Below the pieces are notes generated by a model. That model was not told where the DNA came from. It saw only the letters and a list, made by a program, of their open reading frames with translations, and did not search any database. The position numbers were made by a program, and so were the translations under genes. From Micropterus salmoides (lineage: Eukaryota > Chordata > Actinopteri > Centrarchiformes > Centrarchidae): a stretch of DNA of 64,000 bases. The first letter of the stretch is position 1. The number at the start of each line of letters is the position of its first letter. The stretch covers positions 43,946,829 to 44,010,828 of the forward strand of contig NW_024041150.1 in assembly GCF_014851395.1 (NCBI RefSeq). Reading direction: 5' to 3'. This document shows positions 48,868-61,800 of the stretch, in pieces.

Positions 48868-49771
48868 CAGGGCTGAAACGATTCATCGATTAAATCGATA
48901 AAATCAATTCATTAAATGCTTCGACACAAATTCTTTGCATCGATGCTTCGTTTAATCCATGTAACTATACAGCACAGTGTTTCCCAGGGACATTTGTTAC
49001 TGTTGCACATCACACTTACGCTGTGAACACGACGTGATTATGATGGAGCTGTGGAGGAGGAGAGAGCAAACAGCGAGGGACAAAAAAGAAAGTGTCCAAA
49101 GTATGGGATTATTTCAAGCTAAAGAAAAAAATAAAAACAACTCTGTAATGTCCGTCCGCCCCCAAACAAAATTTATGTCGCCTCAGCAACAGCACGACGG
49201 TACCTGACCAGAAAGCAGCCGGTGTTCTGCCAGAGACAAGGTAACAGAAACAGCAACTTTAGCATTTAACTGAAGTCATGATTGATTGTTGAGTGGAAGC
49301 CAAAGTAAGCTGAAAATGTACACGTGCGTTTGTTGTTCTCCTTTTTGGGCTGCGAGTTTTAACCTCACAGTCATGAGTTGAGTCCGGGAGCTGCACCTTT
49401 TAACTCACCTCCAGCTCTCTCTGTAGCTCAGACAATCCCTGCTACCTGCGTGTGCTGATCCATCCTTTCAACCAGATTCTTTGTCTTTATAATCGCCATC
49501 TTTATAATAACAAACAACAGCTGTTTCCTGTGCAGGATCGCTCATTTCCCGTTTCGCATTTCACGTGTTTTCTTGACAAAGCGTGGTTTGGAGACCAGCG
49601 TTGGGTGACACAGCCATCGGCTCTTGCAGTGTTTGTGACTCCCTGTCACCGATCAGAACGCCACAACACCGCAGCCGCCAAGCAAAGTACTTGTTAAACG
49701 ACGCATCGCTAAATTGTTGAAATAATCTATCAAAGCTTTGAATACTCAAATCATCGTTAGCTGCAGCCCCA
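48868..49771 (+). mobile_element. Non-autonomous hAT element with BED-finger remnant (right arm)
   Basis: Mirror of the element at 1726-2625, with the same 8-base target duplication (ctgcactg on this strand) at 48860-48867 and 49772-49779. The BED-like stretch around 49040-49200 lacks 12 bases (residues FAK and neighbour) relative to the other two copies. Confidence 0.8.
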
Positions 49772-50830
49772 CTGCACTGATTTAAAACTTTCTGTACCTA
49801 CGAGTCATTTCAACACCAAAATAAGTGAAAGTGGGGCCCAGGTTTCAAAATACTGAGATCATCCCTTACTCATCTGTTGCTGTAAGGAGTGAGTCAGAGC
49901 TTTCGTCGCCTTGATGATATCACTTCCACCAGGTTTCTTGACTAAAATAAATAATCATGAACAACTTACAGTAAATACACCTACAGAAATAGCTACGAAT
50001 CAAAAAACTGTGCAAAGGAGGCTGACTAGGGCATTGGAGCCACAAGCTGAAACTTACAGTGCTGACTTGGTTACGACATCAAGCAGTGGCCCGGTGGACT
50101 GGGAAGAGCTGGAAGAGGTTGTCCCCTTGGAATCTAAGCGTAGTTCAGGAGAGAGAGGGAGGAGAGAAGAAATAAACACCATTTGTTGGTTTACACTAAA
50201 GTGTAACTGGGTCTTAGTCATAATCCATGGACTATGGTGAAAGAAATGGGAATCAAGTTTACCGTTGTCAGATCTGACAGTAAATACACCAGCGCTGGGT
50301 TGCTGTGCTCTGGATCTCATCCCCACAGAGATCTGAAACACTCCCTGTCTGGACACTTTCACAAATCTACCAGAAACCCAAATTTCTCAGCAAAGTTGAA
50401 AAATTTGAACTCGCATGAACCAGTGAAATTCACGACATATGCCTCATTTGCGCCGCACGGGTCAAATTCACAGGTATTCGCGTCTTTGCATTGAATTGTA
50501 ATCAAGCTGCCCAAAACCATGGATTAGCTTTCAGTGTGAACACACCTTAAGGTTGCATCCGAAAAGTCAAAATAATCTCCTTTCCTTGACATCGATGGAA
50601 AACGTCATGAGGTCAAGGGAAGATGTGAAGGAGAATCCGTAAGGACTTAGGAAAAGAGGACAGCGGGTCTAAGAGAATCCGACTGCTCTTTTCTAGGCAA
50701 CATAATTATGCGACAGCAGATATTAGCCTACTGCCGTGATGAAACTACAATGTTCTGAAGATGGACTACAAAAAGCACATCTCTGACACTGCTCACATTC
50801 ATCAACATGAATCCCAGTTATTGTCTGTAA

Positions 50831-51032
50831 ACAGTGTTTCCCACAGAATGACAGCGTAATTGTGGCGAGAGACGAGGCAAGAGGAAGTGCTGAGTGAATA
50901 TAAGCTGTGCGCTGCACAGAGCTCTGTGATCAAATACGATTTTACCCATTTTAAATAGTAGCCTAACAAAAAGCCCGTTGATAATGTGGCAGCCTGCCAC
51001 AAATAAATCGGTCTGTGGGAAACACCTACTGT
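50831..51032. mobile_element. Small hAT-like MITE (right arm)
   Basis: Mirror of the element at 472-673, with the same inverted ends around tgtttcccac. A few substitutions distinguish it, including one next to the terminal repeat. Confidence 0.45.
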
Positions 51033-51299
51033 AGAGGTCATCCAGGGTGATCAGCATCTGTGACTGGAGTAAAATGAATTAATGGTTTTGTTGGAGGCTG
51101 CACAAGCCTACATAACGTGAGGCTACACGCTGCAAAGTTATATGACCTGCCAGTCAGATCGACATACTGCCCTCATGGTCATGTGCTGAATTACATCTTG
51201 CGGACGCGTAGCTTTAATTTCTGGAGACGTGCACAACCTACGCGCCAAAGGATCCAGCCATCTTGCGTATGCGAACGCATAGTTAAAGGCAAGTATGTC

Positions 51300-52655
51300 C
51301 AGGACTTAAATGTGCCCTGAATACAACAAGGACCAAAACAATAACAACACAAGTCAAGTTTCCAAATGCAATATGAAAATATTTATTTGTACCCAACAGT
51401 ACCAAAAGTGTCCTGCCCAGACATTTGTCTGAGTTTGTTAGTATATGCACATTATTAGCAATTACTTTCAGCTGGTCCCGATATTGAACTTCAGAAATGT
51501 GTTTCTATTCCTATTTAACAAATGTTTTACAATTTTCAGTGTAATCAACTCCTCTGCATAATAAAAGTAATTTCCTTTGGATATCATTAGCTTAAAAAAT
51601 ATATATCAAACCTTTTATTAAGGAGACACACCTGGTACACAACAGATAAAAAACAGACATACAATAAATAAACAAAAGAAAAAAAACAAAAAAAAAACAG
51701 TCCACAATATTACACAGGCCAATTTACATCAACATTCTGGAAAAGTGCTGACTGGTCAGTCATGGCAGAAATGATACTGTTTGCAGAATCTGATTCTACA
51801 CATACATCTGTATGGGATTGCACAGCAGTACTGACAAAAATCTGGCTAGCACTGCTCCATCGTGGCATCTGAAAAGCAGCAGCAATCATATCAATCATTT
51901 AAACATTAAAGTGAAAGGGAGACAAAAAAAACTTCCCTGTCTAAGGCCCTGTGTTTTTCTTTAATTCACTGAATTGGTATTTCAGATGCAGCAAGAAAAA
52001 AAACACAGTACAAAAACAATATGTAAAAAATGCATGTAAACAGTAATCCATAATAATAAATAAATAAAAGGCAACAACAGAGAGTGAGGCTGTTCAGCTG
52101 GTTAGAGTTCACAAAGCTTCCTGTGAGCTTGCTTAGGCACTCTCCTACTCTCCTTAGTGTATCTCTTAATATTCTCATATCTCATAACTACTCCACCATA
52201 AAATGTCACTTGTTTGGCATACATTCAGCTACAGACTTGTTCACAAGCAGTTCAAGTTTTATAAATACAAGTTGGTCAGCTTTTATATTTGTACAGTATC
52301 GCTGTATATAAAGTTTTTAGCGCTTTCCTTAGTTTATAATGTAAATGCTCTGTACTTGTATAGCACCTTTCTAGTCTTTTTACACTACATCGCATTCACC
52401 ATTCACACACTGAGCCTTAGTGCTCAGACAGAAACTAACGTTTACACACCGGTGGAGCAGCCACCAGGGGCAACTGGGGGTTCAGTATTTTGCCCAAGGA
52501 CACTTCGATATGCAGCCTGGAGGAGCAGGAGTAATTTTAACTCTTCATGCACCATATTTACACCACAGATGTAAATTTTCTGCTGGTTCTACACACGAGC
52601 TTATTGAATCCATCAGACTGAGTTTTGCTTGTGAGCTTAGAGTGACGCACAACTC
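51300..52655 (-). repeat. Diverged truncated unit (start of another tandem copy)
   Basis: This stretch is homologous to about 42240-44370 of the right arm but clearly more diverged than the other copies. Shared landmarks are the start near 51331, the SINE at 52340-52531 and the final bases next to 52642. It breaks off about 500 bases before the place where the last exon of the IgV gene would lie, exactly where BEL/Pao sequence begins. No receptor exon survives in it. Its outermost part (51300-51504) is also the outer tip of the right palindrome arm. Confidence 0.8.
52340..52531 (-). mobile_element. tRNA-derived SINE (diverged unit)
   Basis: Orthologous, strongly diverged copy of the same SINE. 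It retains a middle part (gacacttcgatatgcagcc) that the other three copies have lost, so those three share a deletion made after this unit split off. Confidence 0.6.
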
Positions 52656-55600
52656 CTCTCAACTCTTAGCTTGCCCTTCTGAGGATGGTACACCCCGTGG
52701 TGAGGGATATACCACACTTTCCCATTGTTCTTTGTCAGCTGGTCAAGAGGAACTGGCTCAGCATGTCCCTGTGTTATTATTTCGTTTAGAAACGTGGTAT
52801 ATTCCTCCTTAAAAACACTGTTCCTGTCAAACTTTCTTTTCAGGCTACATAAGCACTGTTCTGCTATATGACGATTATCCGGCAGGGTTAAATTTTCCTG
52901 TCTGAATGGCAAATCAATGCAGTAATGACCTCCAATTAGCTTTGCTGTGCTACTGACAATATCCATGAACTTAATATCTTCTCTGGACATTTCAATCTGC
53001 TCTTCTGATGATATCTCATTAAAGTCATGGTGATACTGCTTGACAAGCATTTCTTGCAGGTGTTCAACAGAAATGCGATTTGCTGTTACGGCAGAATAGC
53101 CACTCTTACCTCTACAGCTTCCACCATGAAGAGGACCATTAATGACCCAGCCAACCTTGGTTCTGACAGCGTATGGGCCCTCATCTTGGCTATTTATAAC
53201 TTCCCACGGCTCCAAAACCTTAGGGGCGTCAGTTCCAATAAGCAGATCTACACTTGCATGAATGTCATAGAGTATTACATCCTTCAAATATGGCCATGGA
53301 TCAATATCTGCTTGTCGTGGAATATTAAGTGTAGACACAGGTATAGTTCTTTGAGTCAAAACATCAGGAAGCTCTATGAAATCTTCAGCACCCATGCCAG
53401 ATACTTCCAGACCTGACAAAACATGAGCATTCACAACCTTTCTTTGGCCCATTGTTCTCAACAAAATGCTTGTCTTCTTCCCTCGCAAATTTAACCTTTT
53501 CGCCATGGTTTCTGTACAGAATGTGCCGGAACTGCCAGGATCCAGAAAGGCATATGTCTGCATGATCTTATTAGTCAGTTTGCTTCTGACTTTTACTGCA
53601 ACAATAGAGAAGGTGGAATCATCTTCCACACCGGCCCCAATATGGCCACATGTCTGAAAAGTTACGGTTGAATCACTTGAAAGGCTCACAGGCGGTTTGG
53701 CTTGTCCTACAGATGTACCTTTATCCTGTCTTTCTATATGAAGGACCCCAGGGTGTTTCTGAAGACATACATGGCAATCCAATCGACTCCTACAGTCCTT
53801 GCTTGTATGGCCTACCTTCAGGCAACCAAAACATATACCCTTGTCCTTAATGAAGTTGATCTTCTCCCGGTGTGCCTTGGCTTTAAACTGTGAGCACTGA
53901 CCCAGTGTGTGGTTTCTCTGCAGGCAGAAAAGACAGCAATAAGTGGAGGTTGTGCTATGTTCTGCAGGCATAGCTTCTTCCCTCACAGGAGTGACATTCG
54001 TAATGTAGCTGCTTTCCTTCCTTCTTTGTCGTAGCTGACTGCTACAGGAGGCCTTGACATTGACAGGCCTTGAAGGATGTTGAGGATCTTGAATGTTTCC
54101 AAACACTGGATCTGTAACAATTTTCACTTGTCTCTCAATAAAATTTACAAGATCAATGAATGTAGCCCTCTGTCCACTTCTTTCTTGCAGATCACATGCA
54201 ATATTCCTCCATTTTTCTCTTAGTTTGTAAGGAAGTTTTAAAATGATACTCCGCATGTTAGCTGGTAAGTCCAGTTCCCTCATATACATTACTTGTTCTG
54301 TTAAATTTGAACATCCTCGAAGAAACAGAGAGAATGATTGTAATCCTTTTACATCTTCACTTTTGATGGGTGTCCAGTTGAATATTTTCTCCATATAGGC
54401 AGATGCAATTTTATGTTCATCTCCAAAGTGCTGAGCAAGAAGACTCTTGGCTCTGTGATAGCCTTGATCTGGAGGTATATGCTGACAACTATGCACAAGA
54501 TCCTTTGGCTGCCCCCTAGTGTATTGCTCAAGGAAGCTCAAACAGTCGCTGGGATTATTCGTTTTCTTCTCCACTATATTTTCAAAGGCTCTAATGAAGG
54601 ATTTATATTGAAGAGGGTCTCCATCATAAATTTGCAGATTTCTTGGAGGAAGAACAGAGGAAACATTTTGTTGAACCAACAGTGCAGTGATTTCGTTTTG
54701 TTTTTGCATAATGCTCACCATGTCATTTTGGTTGTTACCGCTTTGAGTTTGAGTGTTTAATATACGTCCCATTTGACGTCCATTTGTAGTCTGTACTTCT
54801 TGATATGGAGCTTCTGGCACAATCGGCCTTCCATACATTTGGTCAGCAAATCCTTGTCTTGGCCTAACAACTGTGGTAGGATCAGGTACAGCAGGAAAAT
54901 CATTTTCATGTGGGACAAAAGCTTTGACAAGAGGATCTAAACCAATGGACCTTTGAGCTTTGCTCCTCTCCAAATAAGAGTTCATTCCATCAGATCGTCT
55001 TGAACCGCACTGTGATGAGTTCATTTCTAAAACCTGAAGCCTTGCAGTTGTAGCTGCCAAATCCGTTTCAAGCGCCAATTGCTCCTTTTCTCTACGAAGC
55101 CTGTCTTCCTGCGCTTCTATATGATGTTTCCTTTTTAAAGCTTCAGAGCGTTTAAGAAGAGCTGCTTTCTCGGCCTCCGCATTAATGCGCGCTGCAGATG
55201 TTGCAGAAGTCTTTGATATGCCAGTGGTACGTGATTTTACAGAACTTGCTTTTACACTTGTGACATTAGAAATACTGTCTTCAGGTTGTATTCCATCATC
55301 AACACATCCTGCGTCGATAAGTTCTTTTGGCTGTGAGTATGGACAACCAGCTTTAGAAAGCCACTCCTTCACATCTTCAATAAATGCATGACATGATTTC
55401 ATCTTCTCCTCAAAGGTTTTGGTTTTAGTGGTGAGTATTTCATCTTCTGGTAGAGGCAATTCCATGAATGTTTCATGTATATCGAGTGCTTCTTCATAAC
55501 ACTTAATGAACAAAGCGAGCTGAGTGTTCACCACGTCTGCATTTTCATTTAATTCCATTAGGGCACGGATTTTATCCATAAGCTTTTTAGCCTGGTTGAT

Positions 55601-55702
55601 TTTTGCAGTACGTTTTTCTTGACAAGTTTTTATGTAAAAGCACATTCCTTTAAAAGTCAATTTGATTGACCGCTTTGATTCCGGCCTCTCCACATCAGTC
55701 AT
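52656..55702 (-). pseudogene. BEL/Pao retrotransposon gag-protease frame, truncated before reverse transcriptase
   Basis: One open frame of about 1,020 codons from the ATG at 55702 (an in-frame ATG also at 55774). In order it encodes a basic N-terminus, a charged coiled coil (about 55230-55020), a gag-like DUF1759 domain (YDGDPLQYKSFIRAF near 54620), a zinc-knuckle stretch (CLFCLQRNHTLGQC, CFGCLKVGHTSKDC; about 53940-53750), an A17-type aspartic protease with LDPGSS at about 53529-53546 (Pro at the usual Thr/Ser place), and the Pao linker GTDAPKVLEPWEV and KVGWVINGPL. It ends right after HHGVYHPQKGKLRV, where reverse transcriptase should start. The frame then runs 7 codons into receptor-unit DNA and stops at 52637. 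Reverse transcriptase, RNase H, integrase and the 3' LTR are missing. Confidence 0.88.
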
Positions 55703-55774
55703 TTTGTTGCAAACTTGTAGCTTAATTGTTGATAATGTCCATGAAGGTTCACAATTGGGCAACAAGGTTAGCAA

Positions 55775-56621
55775 GGATAGCGATCTTTATCGTAACAACT
55801 TTGTTTTATAGAACAATCCTCTTCATCCACACAAGTGCACACAGCACTGGCTTTACACTTAATGTATAGGCCACCCGCAGGGTTGATGATTCAACAAACA
55901 CACAGCCAATTAAGCAGTTCAAGATCACGTACCTCTTCATAAACCGTTTTCCTATACGGCATTTTTTGCAGTACATACCAACTGGAGATTTTTTGTCTCA
56001 TGCCAGCAGATAATCCACAAATGGTAAATAAAACAATCCCTTCTGATTTTCCATCGGGTATCCCAATAATATCCGAAGGGAATTCCAAGGAAAGTTCTTC
56101 TTTCTTTAATCCATGAGCGGTTTTTTACTTGATGTAGTGGCCGTTTGTCAACAAACAAAATAAAGTTAAACTTAAATCAAACCTTCAAACGACAACTTCT
56201 AGCACCCTGGGCAGGTAATGTACGCAGGCAAGAAATAAAATCAAATTCAAACTGGATTCAGGGTTTGTGGCTGGTTTATTTGTTCCAACTGAGCAAGCAA
56301 TACAGCATCTCTCGCGCTGGTAAAAAACCATGTGCCCATCACCCAGGTGCTGCCGCTCACTTCCTACTTCCTACCTATATTTACCCTCACCTGTGCCCAC
56401 TACTGCCCTCAGGTGTCTAAATCAAACATTGCAATTATTAAACTAACCAAAAATAAAGACTAAACATATATTTAAAACAATTAACTAAACAAACAAACAA
56501 AAAAAAACATCAAAATATGTATACATATATACGTATTTCTAATAGAAACAAAATCATAATAATAATCAATTTAATTAACAAATTACCACTACTGAAAGCA
56601 AACTAATGTAGCTTCAACACA
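55775..56621 (-). mobile_element. Probable 5' LTR and leader of the BEL/Pao element
   Basis: This stretch between the gag frame and the restart of the receptor unit occurs once. It contains an AATAAA signal on the minus strand (56280-56275), and the placement fits a 5' LTR plus untranslated leader. With the other LTR deleted, the borders cannot be fixed by comparison, and I found no convincing primer-binding site. Confidence 0.45.
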
Positions 56622-57587
56622 TTCTTTCATCAGCCGATTTTACTCATGGAGCCGGCTGCTTCCATCAGATGCAGGTGAGAATCTGCCGGATGAGCGGTTT
56701 AATTTTCCTTTGCTTGCGTCATTTGACACTTTAGTGGCTTGTCTGACTCCTTAGGCTACGTGTTTACTATGTTTTATTATCGTCTATTTAGACTAAACAC
56801 AGGAATGACCAGCCACAAGGAAGATGCAAGACGAAGCAGCCTCTAACCATCAAGATGCGACGAAAAGACGCAAGTGAGGGAAACGTGGATGCAATTAAGA
56901 CACTTGAGAAGCACCCACTGTCGCTCCTTTCACTTCTCTACGAGTCATGAGGGGAAACTATCTGATAAATGAGGAGCAACAGACCTGGAAAACAGAACTA
57001 AATGTGGACAACATGGACCAAAACAATAAAAACACAACTCCAAGTTTCCAAATGTAAGAATATTTATTTTTCCCCCATAATACACTTGAGTTGAAAACTT
57101 AAGAACTATAGAGTACCAAGTGTTTTCCTGCACATACATTTGTCTTTGAGTTTGTTATTAAAGGCACATTATTAACAATAACCATCAGCTGTTGCTGAGA
57201 TTGAACTTCATTCAGAAAAGTGTTAGAAAAGTCTTATTCCACAGGTCTAGTCTTTTTTGTTCGACTTTCAGCTTAAATCAAATAAATCTCACATAGGCCA
57301 TAGCCTTTGGATATCATTAGCTTTTAGCAAGGACACACTCCTGATCCAAAAAACATACAATAAAAACCAGACATACAATAAATAAACAAAAGAAAAAAAC
57401 AGACCAACATACATAGTCCACAATATTACATAGGCCTTTTTACATATTGGCTAAAACATCAATGATTCCACATTCTGTGAGAGTACCAGGCTCAATTCAG
57501 TGCCGGGTTTGTCAGTGCTGAAAATTTGCAGACTCTGATCACCTACAAATACATCTGCACATGAGATTGCACAACACAGCAGAGCTG

Positions 57588-57935
57588 GGCTCCGTTTCAG
57601 AAAGCAGGTTAAACAAACTCTGAGCAACAGGTAAATAAAGGCAGAGCCTCCATTTTAATCGGAATAATGCGACTGCAACCTGAAATATTGCTGTTCATTG
57701 ATCAGTTTTCTAGGTTACAGATTAGTTTAAACAGTGATTACTGCTGTAATGTAGCCCACAGTAAGTGGGCTCAGATTGATCATAAAGCGGCCATGTTCAA
57801 GATCATGTTTGCTATCGACAGTATGAACGAAGAAATTAAACGGCGTGTCAGACAGCCGCCTCAGGCTCCACAGGAGGGGAGGAGAGAAACTGACGGTTAT
57901 ATTATATTAACAACATCCTGCTGTTATATTATAAA
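57588..57935. mobile_element. Harbinger-type element, rearranged (third copy)
   Basis: The left inverted end (ggctccgtttcagaaag) is in the same place as in the arms. From about 57626 the sequence is different: some 310 bases with a plus-strand open stretch (57667 onward) replace 42888-43933 of the right arm. The right end of the element and the adjoining unique sequence are missing. It may derive from a longer family member or from a deletion with filler sequence. Confidence 0.45.
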
Positions 57936-58005
57936 AAGTTGTAGTCAGCTTTTATATTTGTGTAACATTGCTGTATATAAAGTTTCCAGCTCTTTTTTAT
58001 CTTAT

Positions 58006-58211
58006 AAAGTAAATGCTCTGTATTTGTATAGAGCCTTTCTTTCTCTTTTTTGACCGTTTTTTACACTACATCTGCATTCACCATTCACACACACACACAC
58101 ACTCATACACTGGTGGAGCAGCCAAAAGGGGCGATTCGGGGTCGAGTATCTTGCCCGGGGATTGAACCGTCCATCTTCTGATTAACGGACAACCCCCTGA
58201 GCCACAGATGC
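58006..58211 (-). mobile_element. tRNA-derived SINE (third copy)
   Basis: Same SINE at the orthologous place of the third unit, with a slightly longer CA run. Confidence 0.65.
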
Positions 58212-58880
58212 CCAAATGATGAGTGTGCGATATCGTCGCTAAAGTTTCTTTCAAAACTCATCTTAAAATGTATTTAACTCGCTGGCTTGACAACAATTTT
58301 AACTCTTCATGCAGTAAATTTCTCCTGGTTCTAGACACGAGCTTATTGAATCCATCGGACTGATACTGTGACACACAACTCCTCCATTGGTCCACAGGTC
58401 ATTTCGCCAATACGACCTAAAGTTTAGGCTTTTTTGAGGTTTATTTGACGGAAAGTTTATTTTCCTATCTGTCTGTATGACAGAGCTGGTTACCTTGGTG
58501 ATGTTCATTAGCTTATAAAAAGATCAAAAGGACTGTGTTCTCTTCACTGTGTTGCATACCGACACATTCACACACAGGTTGTTTTGATTGGTAGATGGTT
58601 CAGGATCCCAAACACACACATACAAAGAAATACTGACCAAAGATTGTATAAAAAGATACTGACACACAAACAGATTCTTTGAGGGGACATCGAAACATAC
58701 AATCTAAGGCTTAGTCCACACGTACACGGGTATTTTTATAACAAGTTTTTAACCAGACGAAAGGCCAAACCGCATAGGAAACGTCACGGTTTTGAAAATC
58801 CCTCTGTCTGTGTAAACAGGGCCTAATTTTGCTATCTTTGGGTGGACTTGCACACAAAACTCGGCTTTGGTGAAAAGAGA

Positions 58881-61800
58881 TCAGAGGAGCTGATCGCTCC
58901 CTGCTTCATCAGCAGCAGGCTGTTCTGGTTTCATGTCCTTATGTCTTTTATATTTCCAGCAAACAACCAATCCAACAGCAGCAACTAAACAAACCAGAAC
59001 AAAACCTGCTCCCTATCCGTAGTAATGTCTGTAGTTTCCCTCCTCGACGTCTCCGCTGTTGGAACCTGAAGATCAAAGTGCATATTAGTCAGGAAATGAG
59101 TGAACAGTGGAACAGCCTCCATTTACTCTTCTATATCTTCTATATTCCTCATGTTTGACTCTCAGAATCAACATGGAATAAACTGCAGCTACAACATGGC
59201 ACACAGACACACTGACCTCCACAAACTCACCTGAAACCTTCAGCTGGTAGGTTCTGATTGGCTCAGTCTCAATGTTGGCTCTCTTACGTCTTGATCCTTC
59301 TGTTGCAACTCGGCACTCGTATGTTCCAGCGTCGTTCCTGCTCACGTTCTTCAGAATTAAAGACACGTCTCCGTCCTTCAGCTCTCTGTCCACCAGCTGC
59401 ACCCGGTCCTTAAAGGATGGATGCTGGTGTTCTGAAACTGAGCCTCCATCTCTGTAAAAGAGGACGTACTCTGACTCCAGCTCAGGTCTGCTCCACTCTA
59501 CAGCTCTGATGGAGGCTTCACCAGTCTGACATGGCAGAGTGACCTCATCTCCAGGTTTCACTTGTACCACATCTAAAAACAATGAAAAAATCCAGAGAGA
59601 AAAAGTAACTACATTTCAAAAGGACTCCACAGGACGATACAGTGAGAACATCTTTGTTTAAACAGAAGACCTCTTCACACCTGAGATCATGGGAACATTC
59701 AATAATTAGTCACAGCTGTGGAGACGTTAGGAGTGGGAGAAAATCTATTCTCAGAGGCATCGCGATGCGGACGTGGAAGATTATGAATCGATTAACAAAT
59801 GTCAAAACATCAATAATTAAATGATAACGTAATGTAGACGGAACGCAAAAGGCGGAACTCGCGGAAGTGCAGCCAATTAGGAGATTTTTCTTTTGGATTT
59901 TAATGTGCAAATTAAATGCTTAGTAATTATCCAAAACAATTATGCATCAATAATCGTTTTATAATCGAATCGCAGCCCTCTGAATCTTGCCACTAGCCAT
60001 TTAAAACATAGTCAGGCTTGTGACCGGAGCACCGAGAGAAATGCTCCAGTCGTCAGCAGCTAAAGTGGTAAGACAGAAGAAAACGGAGAGAAGATAAAGA
60101 AGGTTTGGCTCGCTTCACAACCAAGCCGCCGTTTAACACAGAGTTGTTTACTAGATGTTGATGAGTAGTAGGCCTATTTATGTTAGTAAGTTAGTCTACT
60201 TTAACATGTAACTATGACAAACACATAAGATAAATGTGACGCACACAAAATGTATGGTCACATATTATTTTTGGTTTAATTTAACAAATATCTTTTGTTT
60301 TGTAACACTGTATAAATTTGATGTTGAGTCAGCAAAGTCCTCCAATGCTTTAGCATTACAAAAATGTACTCCACTAAGACAGTAAGGGGCAGCAGAGCGC
60401 TTTCCCACCGTCAGTTGGCGACTGTAATCTTGCTGGAAAGACCGTCAAGACCAACGGCAGCAAGTTTCCAGTGTTGTTAATTTCTCCTGTTTTATAGGTT
60501 TTATTATCTGTCCACACGCCCTGCGCCTGGAGCCTGTAACATAAATATTAAACCTTCATTAATTAGTTAACCAGGGCAGGAATTGTGACTGATTTCCAGG
60601 ATAGACATGAGTGGTTGATTGTTGACAAGCATTAACAAATTAGAAACAACTTTAAAAAATCATCCATAACCTGTAAGATAAATTCGTCATTGCTGCCCTG
60701 ACATTTGGCCTTTGTACAGAGTATTTAAGCACGAGGCTTTGTCCCTAAAATTATTCAATTAGGTCTGTTTGTAATAAAAGATAGTGACGGGTTAACCAGT
60801 TAGCACCAAATTAGGAAAATCTATCATCTCCCAGTGTGTGGTATGCTTTTGTTACCCTTGTCAAATGTTGAAGACCTATATACTGTGACGGTGACGTTAT
60901 CAAAGACAAATCTGATTTTGACATGTCCTGAATGTCTTGGCTGGGTTTACGTGTACATGTATGCATGTATATGTACCTGTATATCACATCCACCTCCGAC
61001 ATGTACATACTCCTGCATCCTTTGCACTCTGCTCACTGCACTATTTGTCAATATGTCTATATTGTTTTTGTTGAACAAAAAACAAACCAAAAAATGATCT
61101 GGGGTCTCCCGTTTTAAACAGTGATGGCTAGCAGAGAAAGCAGTGACAGGTGAGTACTGAGGAGACTGCTGGACTAACGTTAGTGGCCCGACTTTGGTTT
61201 ATTGTCCCACTTTGATCCGAGTTCGAATCCCGTGTTAAAATACTTTTTTCCTTTTAATCGTTTTAAAAGGCTGAATCGTTTTTTTCTACGTGACACGTGT
61301 TTACTGACAGACTCCAAACACAAAGAACATTTATTAGAGATCATGTTAGACATTCACAGGACGAGAAACTCGACGTCTTTTCGTCAGTCGTTTTAATACA
61401 GACGGAGATCAACTCTGATGAAGCTTCAACGATGGAGTGGACGGCGATCGTATTTATTTTAAAACTATGTTTTTAAAATAAAACGGAGTTGTGCGTAACA
61501 GCCTGTGTTAGACGAGTCCGAGCGGATTGAGTGGCTGCATTAATAACAACAGTTAGCATTAGCTAGCTGTTGCAGCTACAAGTCAGTCGGAAGTCATTTA
61601 AAATACCCTAAACACGAAGGTAAACACGTTTCAGAGCTGGACCCCGCGACAGAGTATAATTTAGTTAACTTAGAGCGTTTGGATGATTTATTTCCCTCTA
61701 ACGTTACAGCGGATCAGATCACTGTGATTGTAGCTAAGGAAGTTAGTTTTTTCTCAGGGCCTAACGACCAGAAACTTGCTAAATCGCACATTAACGAATA

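Larger units (their letters stand above)
32991..51504 (-). repeat. Right arm of giant inverted repeat
   Basis: Reverse complement of 1-18523 throughout, including genes, intron positions, nested transposons and target-site duplications. All insertions in the arms therefore predate the duplication or, if one arm is an alternative haplotype, are allelic. Differences are small: a 27-base stretch near 47675 is present here and in the third copy but missing in the left arm near 3793, and about 40 bases of an inserted LINE are missing here near 40545. Confidence 0.95.

Noticed and set aside
54413..54760. Plus-strand open frames inside 52.6-55.8 kb
   Set aside because: They are shadows of the long BEL/Pao gag-protease frame on the minus strand.
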